Source: Bacteroidales bacterium (lineage in GTDB: Bacteria; Bacteroidota; Bacteroidia; Bacteroidales; PUMT01). Taken from it: a DNA stretch of 43,157 bases. The position numbers were made by a program, and so were the translations under genes. Of this stretch, positions 18,079-26,910 are shown in pieces (the first letter of the stretch is position 1; each line of letters begins with the position of its first letter). The notes under the pieces are model-generated. The model worked only from the letters and a program-made list of their open reading frames with translations. It ran no database searches and was not told the DNA's origin. The DNA lies in contig SKND01000088.1 in NCBI GenBank assembly GCA_007120695.1, positions 1-43,157 on the forward strand, written 5' to 3'.

Positions 18079-19449
18079 TTACATCATCTCCTGTGCATAA
18101 TATTTATAAAACAGGGGTATCGTCTCAATCCCTTTATAGAAGTTCCATAGAGGAAAGTTCTCATTTGGCGAATGGATGGCATCACTCTCCAATCCAAATC
18201 CCATCAGAATTGATTTAACACCCAGCACATTCTCAAACAGGCTAATTATTGGAATACTGCCACCGCTGCGAAACGGAACCGGCTTCTTTCCGAATGTATC
18301 TTCATATGCCTTGCTTGCGGCCCTGTATGCCGGGTGGTCTACAGGGGAGACATAACCTTCACCACCATGAAGCACCCTTGCCGAAACCTTTACCCCGGCA
18401 GGAGCAATCGATTCAAAATGCTTTATGAAAAGCTCATCAATTTTTTTCGAATACTGATTTGGTACAAGTCTCATTGAGATCTTTGCAAATGCTTTAGAGG
18501 GAAGTATCGTCTTTGCTCCTTCACCGGTATAACCTCCCCAGATTCCGTTAACATCGAGTGAGGGTCTGATGCCGGTTCGCTCCATAGTTGAATATCCGGA
18601 TTCGCCGTCCAGTTCATCAACATCAATCTCCTTTTTGTATTTTTCTATATCGAAAGGTGCTTTTGCCATCTCTTCACGCTCCTGCGGGCTCACCTCTATT
18701 ACATCATCATAAAATCCGGGAATAGTGATCCTGTTTTTTTCGTCAGTCAGCGAAGCAATCATCCTGGCAAGAATATTTACAGGGTTTGCCACAGCACCTC
18801 CGTAAAGCCCTGAATGAAGATCGCGGTTGGGACCGGTTACCTCAACTTCCATATAACTCAGTCCCCGTAATCCGGTTGTAATTGAAGGTGTATCCCTGCC
18901 TATCATGCTGGTATCGGATACAAGTATCACATCACACTTCAGCATTTCTGCATTTGCCTCACAAAACCTGCCAAGATTAGGTGAGCCAATTTCCTCTTCA
19001 CCCTCAATCATGAATTTCACATTACACGGCAGGGTGCCTTTACTCATCAAATACTCGAATGCCTTTACATGCATAAAAAGCTGGCCTTTATCATCATCTG
19101 CACCCCTGCCCCATATCTTCCCATCACGAATTTCCGGCTCAAATGGCGGTGATTTCCACAGATCCAGAGGCTCTGCAGGCTGAACATCGTAATGCCCGTA
19201 AACCATTACAACCGGAAGTGCAGGATCAATAATCTTCTCGGCAAAGACAACCGGATGACCATCAGTAGGAAACACCCCGGCCTTGTCTGCGCCGGCATCT
19301 GTAAGCGACTTTTTGATATATTCCGTAGCCTTCCGCATGTCGGGTTTGTGTTCCGATTTTGAGCTTACCGAAGGGATCCGTATCAGTCCGAATAACTCCT
19401 CCAGGAACCGTTCCTTATTCTCTTCGATATAACTATTGATCTCTTCCAT
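18079..19449 (-). CDS. M20 family dipeptidase
   Basis: A 456-residue zinc metallopeptidase of the M20 family, carnosinase/CNDP-like branch, expected to cleave dipeptides in the cytoplasm. Seen: the first metal ligands in YGHYDVQPAEP, the bridging aspartate in GRGADDDKGQ, the catalytic base and ligand in EGEEEIGSPNLG, the lid-domain DLHSGLYGG, and the last histidine in DAIHSPNENF. No signal peptide. ATG 19449 (MEEINSYIEENKERF) matches the usual start; the frame continues upstream to a TTG at 19482. It is the last gene of the gpmI-DUF3109-M20 run and is followed by a strong terminator. Confidence 0.93.
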   Translation of the reverse strand: MEEINSYIEENKERFLEELFGLIRIPSVSSKSEHKPDMRKATEYIKKSLTDAGADKAGVFPTDGHPVVFAEKIIDPALPVVMVYGHYDVQPAEPLDLWKSPPFEPEIRDGKIWGRGADDDKGQLFMHVKAFEYLMSKGTLPCNVKFMIEGEEEIGSPNLGRFCEANAEMLKCDVILVSDTSMIGRDTPSITTGLRGLSYMEVEVTGPNRDLHSGLYGGAVANPVNILARMIASLTDEKNRITIPGFYDDVIEVSPQEREEMAKAPFDIEKYKKEIDVDELDGESGYSTMERTGIRPSLDVNGIWGGYTGEGAKTILPSKAFAKISMRLVPNQYSKKIDELFIKHFESIAPAGVKVSARVLHGGEGYVSPVDHPAYRAASKAYEDTFGKKPVPFRSGGSIPIISLFENVLGVKSILMGFGLESDAIHSPNENFPLWNFYKGIETIPLFYKYYAQEMM

Positions 19450-19516
19450 AATTATTTTTAATTTATGATTATCAGGTTTCAACTGCTAATTACTGTCTTT
19501 CCATTACATTATAATG

Positions 19517-20101
19517 TCAGCCCTCGCCTGTAAATGAGCTGGCTGCAATTTCAAGTTCCCCGTAAAATGTCTTTCCGAACCTGCGTACTATTGATTCCCG
19601 GCAAAAAACATAAACCGGAACATTGAGTTTTACGCCGTTTGCAATGGCCGGTTTGCATATCGGCCACCTGTCATAATTGACTGCGGTGAAATTTTCGTAC
19701 TCTTTAACTCGAACGGGATAGAGATGACATGAAACAGGTTTACGGAATCCTATTTTGCCTTCTGACCAGGCCATTTCAATTGCACATCTTGCAATTCCTT
19801 CTTCAAAAACAGCATACACACACTCCTTCTGATTCAAAAGAGGCGTAACAGGCTCATCATCACTCTCATCAATAACATGAGTCCCCTGAATATCAATGGC
19901 CTCAATAGCTTCAGCACGCAGATAGCCCATTATAGCGGGAAAGATCTCTTTGAGGACAGGAATTTCCTCCGCCAGAAGAGGTGCGCCTGCATCACCCTGC
20001 ACACAACATGCCCCTTTGCATTTGTCAAGATCACAGACAAATTTCTCTTCCAGCAGGGCAAGACCGGTAATCTTGTCATTTATCTGCAGCATTCCGCTCA
20101 T
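19517..20101 (-). CDS. DUF3109 family protein (cysteine-rich)
   Basis: A 194-residue protein of DUF3109, function unknown, common in Bacteroidota. Seen: the N-terminal cysteine cluster [11 protein letters not shown], followed by GDAGAPLL, then [21 protein letters not shown] and WPICKPA, a spacing typical of the YkgJ-like zinc or iron-sulfur cysteine proteins. The ATG at 20101 overlaps the TGA of gpmI by four bases (ATGA), which suggests translational coupling; an ATG three codons further in (20092, MLQIND) is also plausible and closer to other family members. The metal is not known. Confidence 0.85.
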   Translation of the reverse strand: MSGMLQINDKITGLALLEEKFVCDLDKCKGACCVQGDAGAPLLAEEIPVLKEIFPAIMGYLRAEAIEAIDIQGTHVIDESDDEPVTPLLNQKECVYAVFEEGIARCAIEMAWSEGKIGFRKPVSCHLYPVRVKEYENFTAVNYDRWPICKPAIANGVKLNVPVYVFCRESIVRRFGKTFYGELEIAASSFTGEG

Positions 20102-21621
20102 CTTACAAGAACTTTGCCGGTCATCTCCTCTGATGCCTGTATACCCATCATATGAAGAAGTGTTGGTGCAACATCTGCAAGAATACCCTCTTCAACCTCT
20201 TTAAACCGGTCGGACACCAGAATGCAGGGAACAGGATTAAGAGAATGGGCGGTGTTGACTGAGCCATCGGGGTTAAGTGCATAATCGGCATTACCATGGT
20301 CGGCAATTATCATACATTCATAACCGTTTTCCCTGACTGCATCAACCACTTTGCCAACACAGGCATCAACGGTCTCTACTGCCTTTCTGATGGCATCATA
20401 TACTCCGGAATGACCTACCATATCACAATTTGCAAAATTGAGGCAAATAAAATCGTAAGTTTGATCATTGAGCTCCTTTACAACGGCATTGGTAACCTCC
20501 AACGCACTCATCTCAGGTTTAAGATCATAAGTTGCCACTTTGGGCGAAGGCACCATTATACGGCTTTCCTTGTCGAACTCCTCTTCACGCCCCCCGGAGA
20601 AGAAAAATGTTACATGCCCGTATTTTTCTGTTTCCGCAATCCTCAGCTGCTTTTTCCCGGCTTTGGAAACCAGCTCTCCCATCGTATTGACAAGGTTATC
20701 TTTGTCGTAAAGGATCTTTACCCCTTTAAAAGTATCATCATACCTTGTCATTGTGACATAATGCAACGGCATGGTCTTCATATCATGTTCCGGAAAATCT
20801 TTCTGGGTCAGGGCAATAGTCATTTCCCTGAGTCTGTCGGTTCGGAAATTAAAACAGATCACAACATCCCCGGGCCGGATCTTGCCAACCGGTTCACCGG
20901 ATCCGTCAACCATTACAACAGGTTTGATGAATTCATCCGTCACCTTTTCATCATAGGATTTTTTTATTTCAGCCAGTAAATCTCCTGTCTTGTGCCCCTT
21001 TCCATGAACAAGCAGGTCGTACGCAATTTTAACCCGCTCCCAGCGCTTGTCCCTGTCCATTGAATAATAACGGCCAACAAGTGACGCTATCTTACCGTTG
21101 GAGTTATCAAGATGGTCCTGCAGATTCTTTATAAAACCATATCCGCTTTGTGGATCTGTATCGCGACCGTCAGTAAAAGCATGCACATAAACATCCTTAA
21201 GTCCGTAATCTTTTGTGATATCACATAATTTATACAGATGCCTGTCTGATGAATGAACCCCTCCGTCACTAACAAGTCCCAGAAAATGAACCGCCTTTTC
21301 ATTGTCCCTGGCATACTCCATCGCCTCTTTCAAAACAGGATTGGCTGAAATGCTGTTGTCCTTTATGGCAAGATTGATTTTAACCAGGTCCTGGTAAACT
21401 TTCCTCCCGGCACCGATATTCAGATGCCCTACTTCTGAATTACCCATCTGCCCTTCCGGCAAACCCACATTCTCACCGGAGGCCATAAGTCTTGAACCGG
21501 GGTATTCTTTTGTCAACCTGTCCATTACTGGAGTATTTGATTTGTATATCAGGTCAGATTCGCTCTTGTCGCCTATACCCCATCCGTCAAGTATCATTAG
21601 TATAGCTTTCTTATTCTTCAT
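20098..21621 (-). CDS. gpmI: Cofactor-independent phosphoglycerate mutase
   Basis: Interconverts 3- and 2-phosphoglycerate in glycolysis using two manganese ions and a phosphoserine intermediate. The 507-residue protein has the standard length. Seen: [12 protein letters not shown] with the first metal-binding aspartate, the catalytic serine in [39 protein letters not shown], and the alkaline-phosphatase-like [11 protein letters not shown]. The stop codon overlaps the start of the DUF3109 gene. A -7 box lies about 36-43 bp upstream of the ATG. Confidence 0.97.
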   Translation of the reverse strand: MKNKKAILMILDGWGIGDKSESDLIYKSNTPVMDRLTKEYPGSRLMASGENVGLPEGQMGNSEVGHLNIGAGRKVYQDLVKINLAIKDNSISANPVLKEAMEYARDNEKAVHFLGLVSDGGVHSSDRHLYKLCDITKDYGLKDVYVHAFTDGRDTDPQSGYGFIKNLQDHLDNSNGKIASLVGRYYSMDRDKRWERVKIAYDLLVHGKGHKTGDLLAEIKKSYDEKVTDEFIKPVVMVDGSGEPVGKIRPGDVVICFNFRTDRLREMTIALTQKDFPEHDMKTMPLHYVTMTRYDDTFKGVKILYDKDNLVNTMGELVSKAGKKQLRIAETEKYGHVTFFFSGGREEEFDKESRIMVPSPKVATYDLKPEMSALEVTNAVVKELNDQTYDFICLNFANCDMVGHSGVYDAIRKAVETVDACVGKVVDAVRENGYECMIIADHGNADYALNPDGSVNTAHSLNPVPCILVSDRFKEVEEGILADVAPTLLHMMGIQASEEMTGKVLVR

Positions 21622-21957
21622 AGTTATTTTTGTTTTGGCTTATTTAAAATATCCTGCAAAATTATTCTTTTTCGCGCAAGGAAAAAACCGGTTAGTCAAA
21701 TTAATTACCTAACCAGATTAATTCATAAACTTAGAAATACCCTTGATCCTTTCAACTTTGCAGACAAAATTTTTTTTCACCATAGAGACACCAGGATGCA
21801 GAATTACATCATTATGTGAATAATAATTAATTATTAAGGCTAATAGCTTTACTCTGTGATCCGGTTTTGATATTTTTACCAGGCTTGCCTGGAGGAGGCA
21901 AACAGTAATGCAAAGCGGCACAGTTAAACAAACCGGCCCGTATAAAATACAATCTTA
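21622..21957. other. 336-bp divergent intergenic region
   Basis: Between gpmI (minus) and the DUF3267 gene (plus). It contains a gpmI -7 box (21657-21664) and a compact inverted repeat CCAGGC-TT-GCCTGG at 21879-21892, about 65 bp upstream of the DUF3267 ATG. A 67-codon minus-strand open frame at 21718-21921 has no recognisable features and is not called. Confidence 0.55.
21657..21664 (-). promoter_or_regulatory. Candidate -7 box TAATTTTG for gpmI
   Basis: Exact TAnnTTTG on the minus strand, 36-43 bp upstream of the gpmI ATG. The -33 region is only a T run (GTTT at 20 bases), so the match is partial. Confidence 0.4.
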
Positions 21958-22596
21958 ATGAAAAAAAACATATACCCTGATATAGAACAGCTGCACGATC
22001 CCGGAAAATACCGGCTGATTAAAACCCTGAATCACTCAGAAGTCGTTCAGTTTGTAGTCCAGCAGTTAAACCATTTAAGATGGCCGGTGCTGCTTTTTTA
22101 TATTTTTACAGCCGGCCTGCTGTCACTGATAATGACCCTAAGCATATATAACTATTTCAATCAGATCATCACATGGGGTACCTGGTCACTGTACCTGCTT
22201 TTCGGTATACTGGCAGGGATGATCGTGGTAATACCTTTTCATGAGGGGTTGCACGGACTGGCTTACAGGCTGGCCGGGGCAAAAAAAGTAAAGTACGGAA
22301 TGGATCTTAAACAAATGTTGTTTTATGCTAGTGCTCCTGGATTTGTTGCTAACAAGAAAGCTTTTCTGATAGTGGCACTTTCCCCGTTTCTTATAATAAA
22401 CCTCTGTTTTTCAGCTGGTATTGTTTTTGGCCCCCCCCCGGTGAAATGGGCCTCCCTTGTGGCTCTGTTTGTTCACAGTACAATGTGCATAGGTGATTTT
22501 GCCATGGCTAATTTCTTTGCAGCATATACGGGAAAAGAAGTTTATACTTATGATGAAGAAAAATCTCAGACAAGCTATTTCTACATTGAAACATAA
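21958..22596 (+). CDS. DUF3267 membrane zincin-like protein
   Basis: A 212-residue integral membrane protein of the DUF3267 family, putative zinc metallopeptidases related in outline to M50. Seen: a hydrophobic segment at about 43-65, another at about 73-93, then the HExxH motif H95-E-G-L-H99 within PFHEGLHGLAYRLAGAKKVKYG, and two more hydrophobic segments at about 135-160 and 165-180. A proteolytic role has not been shown for this family, so peptidase activity is inference. A run of nine C at 22431-22439 encodes GPPP in frame; the frame is intact here. Intrinsic features give no hint of a substrate, and no sigma or anti-sigma gene is adjacent. Confidence 0.8.
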   Translation: MKKNIYPDIEQLHDPGKYRLIKTLNHSEVVQFVVQQLNHLRWPVLLFYIFTAGLLSLIMTLSIYNYFNQIITWGTWSLYLLFGILAGMIVVIPFHEGLHGLAYRLAGAKKVKYGMDLKQMLFYASAPGFVANKKAFLIVALSPFLIINLCFSAGIVFGPPPVKWASLVALFVHSTMCIGDFAMANFFAAYTGKEVYTYDEEKSQTSYFYIET

Positions 22597-22747
22597 GAAT
22601 TGAGATGGCAGATAATTGCCCGGCAGGACTAAAGCCAACCTTACATAGTCTGTCTGAACACTAACAGTATACAAGGATTGTTGAAAAGCTTACTGATATT
22701 GCACGGAAAGGAACGATTTTCCGTTATTTAAATAGGAATTTATCGGT

Positions 22748-22755
22748 TATTTTTG
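22748..22755 (+). promoter_or_regulatory. Candidate -7 box TATTTTTG upstream of the DUF4249 gene
   Basis: Exact TAnnTTTG match 77-84 bases before the DUF4249 ATG and just before copy 2 of the dispersed element. No clear TTTG at 19-21 bases upstream. If used, the element would be in the 5' leader of the envelope-triad transcript. Confidence 0.3.
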
Positions 22756-22763
22756 TTAAAGAA

Positions 22764-22832
22764 AGTTAGTCTATAAAGTCAGTGTCTGGATTATATTGTT
22801 CGGATGCAAGGCTTGCGAAGTCAAAAAAAAAA
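22764..22832 (+). repeat. Dispersed element, copy 2
   Basis: The longest copy: AGTTAGTCTATAAAGTCAGT, then GTCTGGATTATAT, then the core TGTTCGGAT, GCAAG-G-CTTGC, GAAGTC and a run of ten A. The last A of the run is the first base of the DUF4249 ATG. The core is identical to copy 1. The inverted repeat could form a small hairpin just before the start codon, where it might affect translation. Confidence 0.85.
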
Positions 22833-23974
22833 TGATAAATCATCTTAAACCGGTGGCAGGAAATCATATATATGCTATTGTCTTACTTTTGCTGGTGATC
22901 ATTTCCTCCTGCAGGGAAGTTTATTATCACGATACCCGCCATCTTGAAGATGTTATCATTGTAGAAGGACTGGTTTCCGATCTTGAAGGCCCTCATCATA
23001 TTAAATTGTCATATTCAGAGGTATTCAGTGAAGATGAGGAAAATACTCCCGGGGAAGCTTATCCTTTGCCGGGAATCAGGCCGGTTGAGCTGACAGGTGC
23101 AACGGTAAATGTTACTGATAATCACGGAAAAATATTTCCGTTCACTGAAGAATCCCCCGGTCATTACTATTCCGACAGCACTTTCAGTGGAGTACGGGGT
23201 GACAGCTATACATTAATTATAGAAACCCCTGACGGGGAAAAATACGAATCGTCACCTCAGAAGTTACCCGAACCTGTACGAACAGACACACTGGTTTATA
23301 CAGATGCCATAAGAGAGACGTTATTACCAACATATTACGGAAGACTGATAAGGTTCAGGACCGCGGGAAGGGAGATCTTCTCCGATATTAAAGTAACTGA
23401 TGAATACCCGGCAATGTACCGTATTATCTCGCGACTACTGGTGTTATATGATGTTCAGCGGGAGGAGGTAAACGAGTTCAGGTGGAAACACATACCGGTT
23501 TCTGATATGATAAATATTAACAGTCTCATACGGCAATCAGAAAACGGACTTATAAAAAACCATGAGATCGGATTTTTCCCAACCAGAGCTTCATCACTTG
23601 GTATATTTGAAGATCTGGGTGAGACAATAGTCAGACAATTCGTATTGATAAGTTATTCAAGCCTTAATATGGATGGCTGGAACTTTTATTCTGCTGCAGA
23701 AGATCAGATAAACAGGGAGGACAGGATTTTTGACCCTGCTTCAAAACAGCTTCCTTCAAATATTTATTGCGTAACTGATCCGGGCAGGCTGGCAATTGGG
23801 TTGTTTGAAGTGTCTGCCATAACCAATGAGACCTGGTTGATAATTGAGTATCCGTGGGTTGATTTTATCCGGTTTATGAAGGTAAGGGATCTGCATCACA
23901 TTCCGGACCGCGGATCGGGAGTATACGGGATTGACAATCTGCCCGATTTTTTCTTCCAGCTGGAACCCGGTTAA
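22832..23974 (+). CDS. DUF4249 lipoprotein
   Basis: A 380-residue exported protein of the DUF4249 family, found in Bacteroidota next to TonB-dependent receptors. Seen: a lipoprotein signal ending IISSC (lipobox cysteine at about residue 27), then VIIVEGLVSD, a typical family start, beta-rich immunoglobulin-like repeats, and the C-terminal part YCVTDPGRLAIGLFEVSA. The frame is open upstream to a TTG at 22796, but those 12 codons (FGCKACEVKKK) are translation of the dispersed repeat, so ATG 22832 is chosen. By position it may be a surface or periplasmic partner of the receptor encoded next; that is inferred. Confidence 0.87.
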   Translation: MINHLKPVAGNHIYAIVLLLLVIISSCREVYYHDTRHLEDVIIVEGLVSDLEGPHHIKLSYSEVFSEDEENTPGEAYPLPGIRPVELTGATVNVTDNHGKIFPFTEESPGHYYSDSTFSGVRGDSYTLIIETPDGEKYESSPQKLPEPVRTDTLVYTDAIRETLLPTYYGRLIRFRTAGREIFSDIKVTDEYPAMYRIISRLLVLYDVQREEVNEFRWKHIPVSDMININSLIRQSENGLIKNHEIGFFPTRASSLGIFEDLGETIVRQFVLISYSSLNMDGWNFYSAAEDQINREDRIFDPASKQLPSNIYCVTDPGRLAIGLFEVSAITNETWLIIEYPWVDFIRFMKVRDLHHIPDRGSGVYGIDNLPDFFFQLEPG

Positions 23975-24149
23975 CAGGATGTTTTGTGAATTCGTGATGT
24001 AAGGCTGTCATGGTGAGAGAATTTATGCATACAAATTGTTATAAATTCTTGCCTGAGAGAATGTTAAAAAGTTAACATAAATATTGCTCAAGGCCTTGTT
24101 ATTGCCTGAGATTTGCAATATGGCCCCCGCAAGTAATTTGGAGAAACAT

Positions 24150-26843
24150 ATGGTTATCCTCAAAAAAGCCCTGTTTATGCTATTCCTGTTAGCCTTCATG
24201 CCTGTGGCTTACGGGCAGAACACCGGTAGCCAGGATACGGGATCCGGAGGTATAACCCGGGTTATCAGGGAACTTGAGAACAGACATTCCACCAGGATCT
24301 TTTTCAGGGAAGAGTGGATTGAAAAAAATTACCCAGATTCAAAACTTTCGTCCCTTCCCCTCCGGGAAGCTGTGAACGTGATTGCAAAAGAGAACAACCT
24401 CCGGGTTTCGTATATAGACGAGTATATCGTCCTTACCCCGGAAGAAGCAACAGTTCAGTCCCTGATATCTGCAGATGAAAGCAGGATAACAGTCGGCAAT
24501 CCCCTCGAATACGGTCGTTACCGTGTTGCAGAGTTTACAGGCCGGATAACCGACGGACAAACCGGAGAGTCGCTACCCGGCTCGGTAGTTGTAAGTGAAA
24601 CGACAGGTACGGGTATATCTGCAGGAACAAACGGCGAATTCTCAATAACACTTCCCGTGGGGCAACACAGGCTAAGTATAAGCTTCGTGGGTTATGAAAC
24701 TGCTACAAGAAGGCTAAACCTGGTTGGACCGGGATCTCATGATTTTCAACTTTTTGAGGAAAGCATGGTTCTTGATGAGGTAACCATCTATGCAAGAAGA
24801 GCCGAGGAGAACATTACCCGCACAAGGATGTCGGTAATCAGTCTTGACCAGGAAAGCCTGAGGAAACTTCCCGGCTCTGTTGGCGATCAGGATATCATCA
24901 GAAGCATGAGCCTTCTGCCGGGAATACAATCGGTCGGAGAATTTGGCACAGGGTTTCACGTAAGGGGTGGCGGGGCAGACCAGAATCTTGTCCTGCTGGA
25001 AGAGGTTCCCCTTTTCAACTCATCGCACCTGTTTGGCCTTACATCGGTAGTCAATCCCGATATGGTTACAGGCGTCACAATGACCAAAGCCGGCATCCCT
25101 GCCAGGTATGGTGAAAGGGCATCATCGGTTATGGAAATCAGGATAAGACCGGAGGAGATAGAACAGACGAGTATCACAGGAGGGATTGGTCTTCTGAACA
25201 GCAGGATCCATTTCAAAACACCCGTTTTTACCGACAAGATCCTTTTCTCCTCAGGGGGACGTTTTTCATACTCTGACTGGCTGCTGAGAAGAATGCCTGA
25301 CCTTGACCTGATGAACAGCTCAGCCGGATTCCATGATCTTACGGGCACCCTGGCCATTTCACCCGTATCCGGCAGAACCCTGACCTTTTTCGGGTATTCC
25401 AGCTATGATAAGTTCTCCTTCGCGGGAAACACCGATTACAGCTATGGCAACACACTGGGTTCGGTCAGGTTTAACTCCACTGCCGGCGAGAAGTTCTCTT
25501 TCAGTATTACCGGCGGCTACAGTCATTACGATTACCAGGTTATCGATAATGTTGAACAAAATCCCTTTGAAGCCTACAGGATCAACTCTTCGGTAACCTA
25601 CCAGAGCCTTAAAAGTAATTTTATGTATTTCCCCGGTCCCGATCATAATATTGAATTTGGTTTTAATGCAATTCATTACGGAATAGATCCCGGCAGGATA
25701 GTACCGGCTGCAGAAGAGTCGGATATTGTTCCGGCAATTGTAAACAAGGAGCAGGCAGCGGAGCTGGCAGTTTACCTGAGTGATAACTTCACCATAACCC
25801 CATCTGTCAGTATAGAGGCGGGACTACGCTATTCACACTTTTTAAATCTTGGTAATTCGGAAGTGAACATATACCGGCGGGGAAGTCCCCGCACCCCAGG
25901 CAATATTACAGACACACTTTATTTTGGTGAAAATGAGATTGTACAGAGGTACGGGGGCTTTGAACCGAGGATTGGAGTGAGATACAGTTTTAACGATGAA
26001 AGTTCGGTAAAGGCCAGTTACACCAGGGTGAACCAGTATATAAACCTGGTTTCCAACACCTCGGTAATGTCACCTTCGGATGTATGGAAACTAAGTGATG
26101 CTCATTTGAAGCCATTGACCAGCGACCAGTACGCACTGGGTTATTTCAGAAATTTCAGGAACAACACTATTGAAGCCTCGGTTGAAGCATATTACAAGCA
26201 ACTCAGAAATGTGATTGAGTATAAAGAGGGTGCAAGAATAATGATGAACCAGGCCATTGAAACAGATCTCGTCAATGCAGAAGGTTATAATTACGGAATT
26301 GAGCTATATGCAAGAAAAAATTCCGGGAGACTGACCGGCTGGGCCAGCTATACCTTCTCATCATCAATGAGAAGGTCAAAAGCCCGGTTTAATGATGATA
26401 TGATAAACGACAATAACTATTTCCCGTCTAATTACGACAAACCACATGACCTGACATTAAATACCAACTACCATATTTCAAGAAGATGGATCCTTGGCGG
26501 CACATTCGCCTATAGTACCGGAAGGCCGGTTACACTTCCGGAGCTCTATTTTTATCATGACGATATAGGACTGGTTTACTATTCCGACAGGAACCGCTAC
26601 AGACTTCCCGATTATCACCGCCTGGATATTTCAATTACAATGAGGGAGAATCTGCGGACCGACAGGAGGGGAAAGGGACACTGGACATTTTCAATAATAA
26701 ATGTCTATTCCAGAAAAAATGCCTATTCGGTATTCTATGAAAAATCGCCATACAGAACAAGACGCGAAGATATGTTCAATCTTTATAAGCTTTATATAAT
26801 AGGACGTCCGCTGCCAACACTGACATATAATTTCACTTTCTGA
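24150..26843 (+). CDS. TonB-dependent receptor with STN and CarboxypepD_reg domains
   Basis: An 897-residue outer membrane transporter. Order seen: signal peptide (1-23, ending VAYGQ), an STN (secretin/TonB short N-terminal) domain at about 30-95, a carboxypeptidase regulatory-like domain at about 115-200 (FTGRITDGQTGESLPG and GTNGEFSITLP), the plug at about 210-330 (LPGIQSVGEFGTGFHVRGGG and a YGERASSVMEI end), and a long beta-barrel ending in TLTYNFTF with a terminal phenylalanine. ATG 24150 is chosen because GGAG lies seven bases before it; earlier in-frame starts at 24084 and 24120 lack this. The STN domain usually talks to a FecR anti-sigma protein, but none is nearby. Substrate unknown. 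Confidence 0.92.
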   Translation: MVILKKALFMLFLLAFMPVAYGQNTGSQDTGSGGITRVIRELENRHSTRIFFREEWIEKNYPDSKLSSLPLREAVNVIAKENNLRVSYIDEYIVLTPEEATVQSLISADESRITVGNPLEYGRYRVAEFTGRITDGQTGESLPGSVVVSETTGTGISAGTNGEFSITLPVGQHRLSISFVGYETATRRLNLVGPGSHDFQLFEESMVLDEVTIYARRAEENITRTRMSVISLDQESLRKLPGSVGDQDIIRSMSLLPGIQSVGEFGTGFHVRGGGADQNLVLLEEVPLFNSSHLFGLTSVVNPDMVTGVTMTKAGIPARYGERASSVMEIRIRPEEIEQTSITGGIGLLNSRIHFKTPVFTDKILFSSGGRFSYSDWLLRRMPDLDLMNSSAGFHDLTGTLAISPVSGRTLTFFGYSSYDKFSFAGNTDYSYGNTLGSVRFNSTAGEKFSFSITGGYSHYDYQVIDNVEQNPFEAYRINSSVTYQSLKSNFMYFPGPDHNIEFGFNAIHYGIDPGRIVPAAEESDIVPAIVNKEQAAELAVYLSDNFTITPSVSIEAGLRYSHFLNLGNSEVNIYRRGSPRTPGNITDTLYFGENEIVQRYGGFEPRIGVRYSFNDESSVKASYTRVNQYINLVSNTSVMSPSDVWKLSDAHLKPLTSDQYALGYFRNFRNNTIEASVEAYYKQLRNVIEYKEGARIMMNQAIETDLVNAEGYNYGIELYARKNSGRLTGWASYTFSSSMRRSKARFNDDMINDNNYFPSNYDKPHDLTLNTNYHISRRWILGGTFAYSTGRPVTLPELYFYHDDIGLVYYSDRNRYRLPDYHRLDISITMRENLRTDRRGKGHWTFSIINVYSRKNAYSVFYEKSPYRTRREDMFNLYKLYIIGRPLPTLTYNFTF

Positions 26844-26910
26844 GCATGACAGGAACCGGCCCAAAAATATTACTAACAAGATTATAATTTTTTATATACC
26901 GATCAGAGAA

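Noticed and set aside
20296-20979. 227-codon plus-strand open frame inside gpmI
   Set aside because: Antisense to gpmI, no recognisable fold or ribosome site.
21718-21921. 67-codon minus-strand open frame in the gpmI-DUF3267 gap
   Set aside because: No ribosome site, no conserved features, AT-rich intergenic composition.
22796-22831. TTG start and 12-codon extension of the DUF4249 gene
   Set aside because: The extension is translated dispersed repeat; the following ATG directly precedes the lipoprotein signal.
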